Made by a program: the position numbers and the translations under genes
Assembly: GCF_003363715.1 (NCBI RefSeq)
Contig: NZ_QREV01000030.1
Location: forward strand, 1-56,071
Origin: Parabacteroides acidifaciens
Lineage (GTDB): Bacteria; Bacteroidota; Bacteroidia; Bacteroidales; Tannerellaceae
Direction of reading: 5' to 3'
DNA: 56,071 nucleotides
The notes under the pieces: generated by a model
What the model was told of the DNA's origin: nothing
Databases searched by the model: none
Seen by the model: only the letters and a program-made list of their open reading frames with translations
Shown here: positions 53,551 through 56,071 of the stretch, one piece after another
Position numbering within the stretch: the first letter of the stretch is position 1
Layout of the letters: every line of letters starts with the position of its first letter

Positions 53551-54543
53551 ATGAAAGAGAACATCATTCAGGCGATAGTTGCGAAAATGCAGCGTGACTT
53601 AGATTGCCGACAAATGGCACGGCTTAAAGCTGTGCTTACATCAGAACTGCATAATGTAGAAATCATTGAAAAGAGCGATTGTGCCACTCAGCAAACGCAG
53701 GAGAATGAACATCTTCTTAACTCTTTTATATCAGCCAAAAAGATAGAGGGATGTTCAGATAAGACATTAACTTACTACCGTAATACCATTGAACGGTTGT
53801 TAGTCACGCTTTCATTGGCAATTTGTCACATTACGACAACAGATATTCGTACTTATCTATCCGATTATCAAGAAGAACACCAATCGAGCAAAGTGACCAT
53901 TGACAATATGCGACGCATCTTTTCCAGCTTCTTTGCATGGTTGGAAGATGAAGATTATATCGCTAAAAGCCCGGTAAGACGCATTCACAAAGTTAAGACA
54001 GATTCACTTGTAAAAGAGGTGCTTTCTGACGAACAGTTGGAGCAACTTCGAGATAGTTGCACGACCAAACGAGACCTTGCTATTATAGACTTTCTTTCAT
54101 CCACGGGCATCCGTGTGGGTGAGTTGGTCAAACTGAGCCGTGAAGATATAGATTTCCACGAACGGCAGTGCGTGGTGTTCGGAAAAGGTAACAAAGAACG
54201 TGTTGTTTACTTCAACGCCCGTACCAAACTACATTTGCAACAATATCTTAATGAGCGAACAGACAGCAATCCAGCCTTATTCGTTTCCCTCAATTCACCA
54301 CACTCACGACTGACTATCAGCGGTGTGGAAGTTAGAATCAGAAAAATGGGGCAAGCCCTTTCTATGCCAAAAGTTCATCCTCACAAGTTCCGTCGTACCC
54401 TTGCAACAATGGCTATCGACAAAGGTATGCCCATTGAACAGGTACAACGTTTACTTGGTCATGTACGCATTGATACTACACTGCATTATGCCATTGTGAA
54501 CCAAAACAATGTAAAGTTAGCTCATAAGAAGTATTTGGGATAA
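53551..54543 (+). CDS. tyrosine recombinase of the hsdS shufflon
   Basis: 330 residues from MKENIIQAIVAKM. The SAM-like N-terminal domain (FISAKKIEGCSDKTLTYYRN) precedes catalytic motifs: Arg in STGIRVGELVKL (about 185), HPHKFRRT (about 277), GHVRIDTTLHY with the nucleophile Tyr (about 312). It is the type of recombinase found beside invertible hsdS genes in Bacteroides and is distinct from the integrase at 43661. In this copy it lies in frame with the HsdS half, with no stop between. An A/T palindrome at 53515-53532 precedes it. Confidence 0.9.
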   Translation: MKENIIQAIVAKMQRDLDCRQMARLKAVLTSELHNVEIIEKSDCATQQTQENEHLLNSFISAKKIEGCSDKTLTYYRNTIERLLVTLSLAICHITTTDIRTYLSDYQEEHQSSKVTIDNMRRIFSSFFAWLEDEDYIAKSPVRRIHKVKTDSLVKEVLSDEQLEQLRDSCTTKRDLAIIDFLSSTGIRVGELVKLSREDIDFHERQCVVFGKGNKERVVYFNARTKLHLQQYLNERTDSNPALFVSLNSPHSRLTISGVEVRIRKMGQALSMPKVHPHKFRRTLATMAIDKGMPIEQVQRLLGHVRIDTTLHYAIVNQNNVKLAHKKYLG

Positions 54544-54573
54544 TAACCGTGCTGATTTCTACTTTAAAATTTG

Positions 54574-54581
54574 TACTTTTG
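54574..54581 (+). promoter_or_regulatory. -7 element for dinD-hsdS
   Basis: TACTTTTG followed by C matches TAnnTTTG; 31 bp before the dinD ATG at 54613. Confidence 0.6.
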
Positions 54582-54612
54582 CAATCTAATATGGAACGCT
54601 AATAAAAGCACT

Positions 54613-55494
54613 ATGGACTTGCAGAGAATCAATAAACATAAGCAATCGTTTGATGACATTTGCCATTATATCGAAGACGATAATGGAGCGGATAAAGTAG
54701 AAGTATGGTTTGCGAGAGAATTGCAGATTATATTGGGATATGCAAGATGGGAGAATTTTCAAGTAGCATTGACTCGCGCTGTTGAATCATGTAAAACACA
54801 GAATATCAACATCGACGACCATTTTCGTGAGGTCACGAAAATGGTTACTTTGGGTAGCGGAGCTAAGCGTGAAATACAAGATTTCATGCTGACTCGTTAT
54901 GCGTGCTATCTTGTCGCACAGAATGGCGACCCCAAGAAAGAAGAAATAGCTTTTGCACAAGGTTATTTTGCCGTACAAACTCGACGCGCAGAACTTATTG
55001 CGGAGCATATAGAACAATTGTCGCGACTTGAAACGAGAGATCGTTTGCGTTCTTCCGAAAAACAATTATCACGTAATATTTATGAGCGCGGAGTGGATGA
55101 TAAAGGTTTTGGACGCATTCGTTCTAAAGGTGATGGTGTGTTATTCGGTGGGCATACAACAGAAGATATGAAGAACCGGCTTGGCATTAAATCGACACGC
55201 CCATTAGCAGATTTTCTTCCAACTCTTACAATTGCAGCAAAAAACCTTGCCACAGAAATGACAAATTACAATGTCGAACAAAAAGACCTTTATGGTGAGC
55301 ATAGTATAACTACCGAACATATGGACAACAACCGCAGCATCCGACAAATGCTCGGTCAGCGAGGCATACGCCCGGAAGAACTGCCAGCAGCTGAGGACAT
55401 CAAGAAGGTAGAACGACGCGTTGCTTCCAATGAAAAGAAAATTGAGAAGTCTTCTTCAAAACTCCCTAAACTTAAACCTGAAGACAACGAATGA
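54613..55494 (+). CDS. dinD: DinD-like DNA damage-inducible protein
   Basis: 293 residues from MDLQRINKHKQSFDDI. A longer TTG-type start at 54571 would overlap the -7 element. It shares the DinD/BRO-N pattern: WFARELQIILGYARWENFQV, HFREVTKMVTLGSGAKREIQ, DFMLTRYACYLVAQNGDP, and the C-terminal RGIRPEELPAAEDIKKVERR. E. coli DinD is known to inhibit RecA-filament strand exchange. It overlaps hsdS by 4 bp (ATGA), an arrangement that couples it to restriction specificity, perhaps to protect DNA during specificity change (inference). Confidence 0.88.
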   Translation: MDLQRINKHKQSFDDICHYIEDDNGADKVEVWFARELQIILGYARWENFQVALTRAVESCKTQNINIDDHFREVTKMVTLGSGAKREIQDFMLTRYACYLVAQNGDPKKEEIAFAQGYFAVQTRRAELIAEHIEQLSRLETRDRLRSSEKQLSRNIYERGVDDKGFGRIRSKGDGVLFGGHTTEDMKNRLGIKSTRPLADFLPTLTIAAKNLATEMTNYNVEQKDLYGEHSITTEHMDNNRSIRQMLGQRGIRPEELPAAEDIKKVERRVASNEKKIEKSSSKLPKLKPEDNE

Positions 55495-56071
55495 AATTAA
55501 TTGACATTATAGAAGTATTCATTGCTGGAGATTGGGGCGAGGAAACTTACTCTAAAGAAACACCTTGTGCGGTAACTTGTGTACGTGGGGCTGATATTAT
55601 TCCAATATCAGAATATGATTTCTCGGCAATTCCAGTCCGCTATATTAACCAACAAGCATATGCAAAAAAATGTCTTCAAGTAGGAGACATTATCATTGAA
55701 AAGTCAGGTGGTAGCCCAACTCAATCCACAGGGCGTGTATCTTTGGTATCACAAGAGCTGCTTGACCATGCCGGGGCTGTTATATGCTCCAATTTTTGTA
55801 CTGCCTTTCGAGTAAAGAAAGGTTGGAATCCCCTCTATGTCTACTACTATCTTCAGTTTATCTATAATCTTGGGGCGTTTTTTAATTTCGAAGGCAAAAC
55901 ATCCGGTATAAAAAATCTCCAATTGGATGCAGCCTTTGCTGCTATACCAATTGAAGATATTAGTGAAAGCATCCAAAACAATATTGTAGCTATTCTCCAA
56001 GGTTTAGAGAGGAAAATCGCTATCAATCGTCAGATAAATCAGAATTTACCGATACTTGACCGTTCATCAAA
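55491..56071 (+). CDS. hsdS: HsdS N-terminal half (first target-recognition domain), runs off window
   Basis: 193 codons visible, start ATG overlapping the dinD stop. It holds an HsdS recognition domain (CAVTCVRGADIIPISEYDFS, LQVGDIIIEKSGGSPTQSTG, CTAFRVKKGWNPLYVYYYLQ, GIKNLQLDAAFAAIP) and the central conserved helix VAILQGLERKIAINRQINQN. After INQNL it reads PILDRSSK instead of the EAMAKQLYDYWF seen in the cassette at 52789, so homology breaks exactly at the repeat core. The present protein is probably a truncated N-half specificity subunit. hsdM and hsdR are not in the window. Confidence 0.8.
   Translation, partial: MKLIDIIEVFIAGDWGEETYSKETPCAVTCVRGADIIPISEYDFSAIPVRYINQQAYAKKCLQVGDIIIEKSGGSPTQSTGRVSLVSQELLDHAGAVICSNFCTAFRVKKGWNPLYVYYYLQFIYNLGAFFNFEGKTSGIKNLQLDAAFAAIPIEDISESIQNNIVAILQGLERKIAINRQINQNLPILDRSS
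56035..56071 (+). repeat. right arm of the hsdS inverted repeat, cut by the window edge
   Basis: Perfect complement of 53472-53508. It contains the core TAAATCAGAATTTA at 56035-56048. Continuation beyond the window would read as the 3' end of another hsdS on the minus strand. Confidence 0.85.

Larger units (their letters stand above)
42398..56071. mobile_element. integrative mobilizable element, right end beyond window
   Basis: From just after mnmE to the window edge the gene content changes to mobility functions: tyrosine integrase, HTH/excisionase-like proteins, DUF3987 and TOPRIM-like replication proteins, MobC, relaxase, a candidate oriT, cargo membrane proteins and a type I restriction specificity locus. 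Base use is more A/T-rich than the preceding housekeeping genes. No conjugation (tra) genes are seen, so it would need a helper. The right attachment site is not in the window. Confidence 0.75.

Overview
The window is chromosomal DNA from a gut-type Bacteroidales, most like Parabacteroides or Bacteroides. Signs of this are several TAnnTTTG -7 promoter elements, a SusC/SusD pair, a fused LpxC-FabZ, fimbrillin-type lipoproteins and a Bacteroidales-style mobilizable element. No rRNA, tRNA or CRISPR array was recognised. The genus is an inference from gene content.

Layout. Bases 1-8245 are the 3' part of a fimbrial (type V pilus-like) lipoprotein operon: a partial fimbrillin, three more fimbrillin-like lipoproteins, two large DUF4906-like/FISUMP lipoproteins that look like pilus tip or accessory subunits, and an HU-family protein. 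Bases 8396-9293 hold two unknown small genes and the tail of a decayed ATPase. On the minus strand at 17026-9311 lies a probable efflux operon (adaptor, RND pump, TolC), then a LytS-type kinase, a LytTR regulator and cytidine deaminase. Its upstream region carries 22-bp-period repeats. Housekeeping genes follow on the plus strand: a glucosaminidase/LysM protein, purM, prfA, pyrF, then the lipid A set lpxD-lpxC/fabZ-lpxA, then a pRiA4b ORF-3-like gene and miaA.

Bases 26347-31479 hold a SusC/SusD pair. Its upstream region is bounded by an inverted pair of 15-bp sites matching the class II invertible-promoter motif of Bacteroides fragilis. The only good -7 element inside points away from susC, so the switch looks OFF in this copy. 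Next come DUF486, a TtcA-like enzyme, a TPR/NfeD/FloA/uridine phosphorylase/rpiA cluster, nitroreductase, a DUF4143 ATPase, a DUF362 ferredoxin-like protein and mnmE.

Immediately after the mnmE stop an integrative mobilizable element begins and runs off the right edge. It has a zinc-ribbon protein with four helix-turn-helix modules next to four 10-bp repeats, a tyrosine integrase, a RhuM-like protein, two cargo membrane proteins, an excisionase-like HTH protein, DUF3987 and TOPRIM-like replication proteins, a candidate oriT, MobC and a relaxase. The right end is a phase-variable type I restriction specificity locus: a silent HsdS C-half cassette fused in frame to a tyrosine recombinase, dinD, and an HsdS N-half. 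Three copies of a 14-bp core (two direct, one inverted) sit exactly where the HsdS halves are broken. One pair extends to a perfect inverted repeat of at least 37 bp that reaches the window edge. The two most striking systems are therefore both DNA-rearrangement switches: the susC promoter and the hsdS shufflon.
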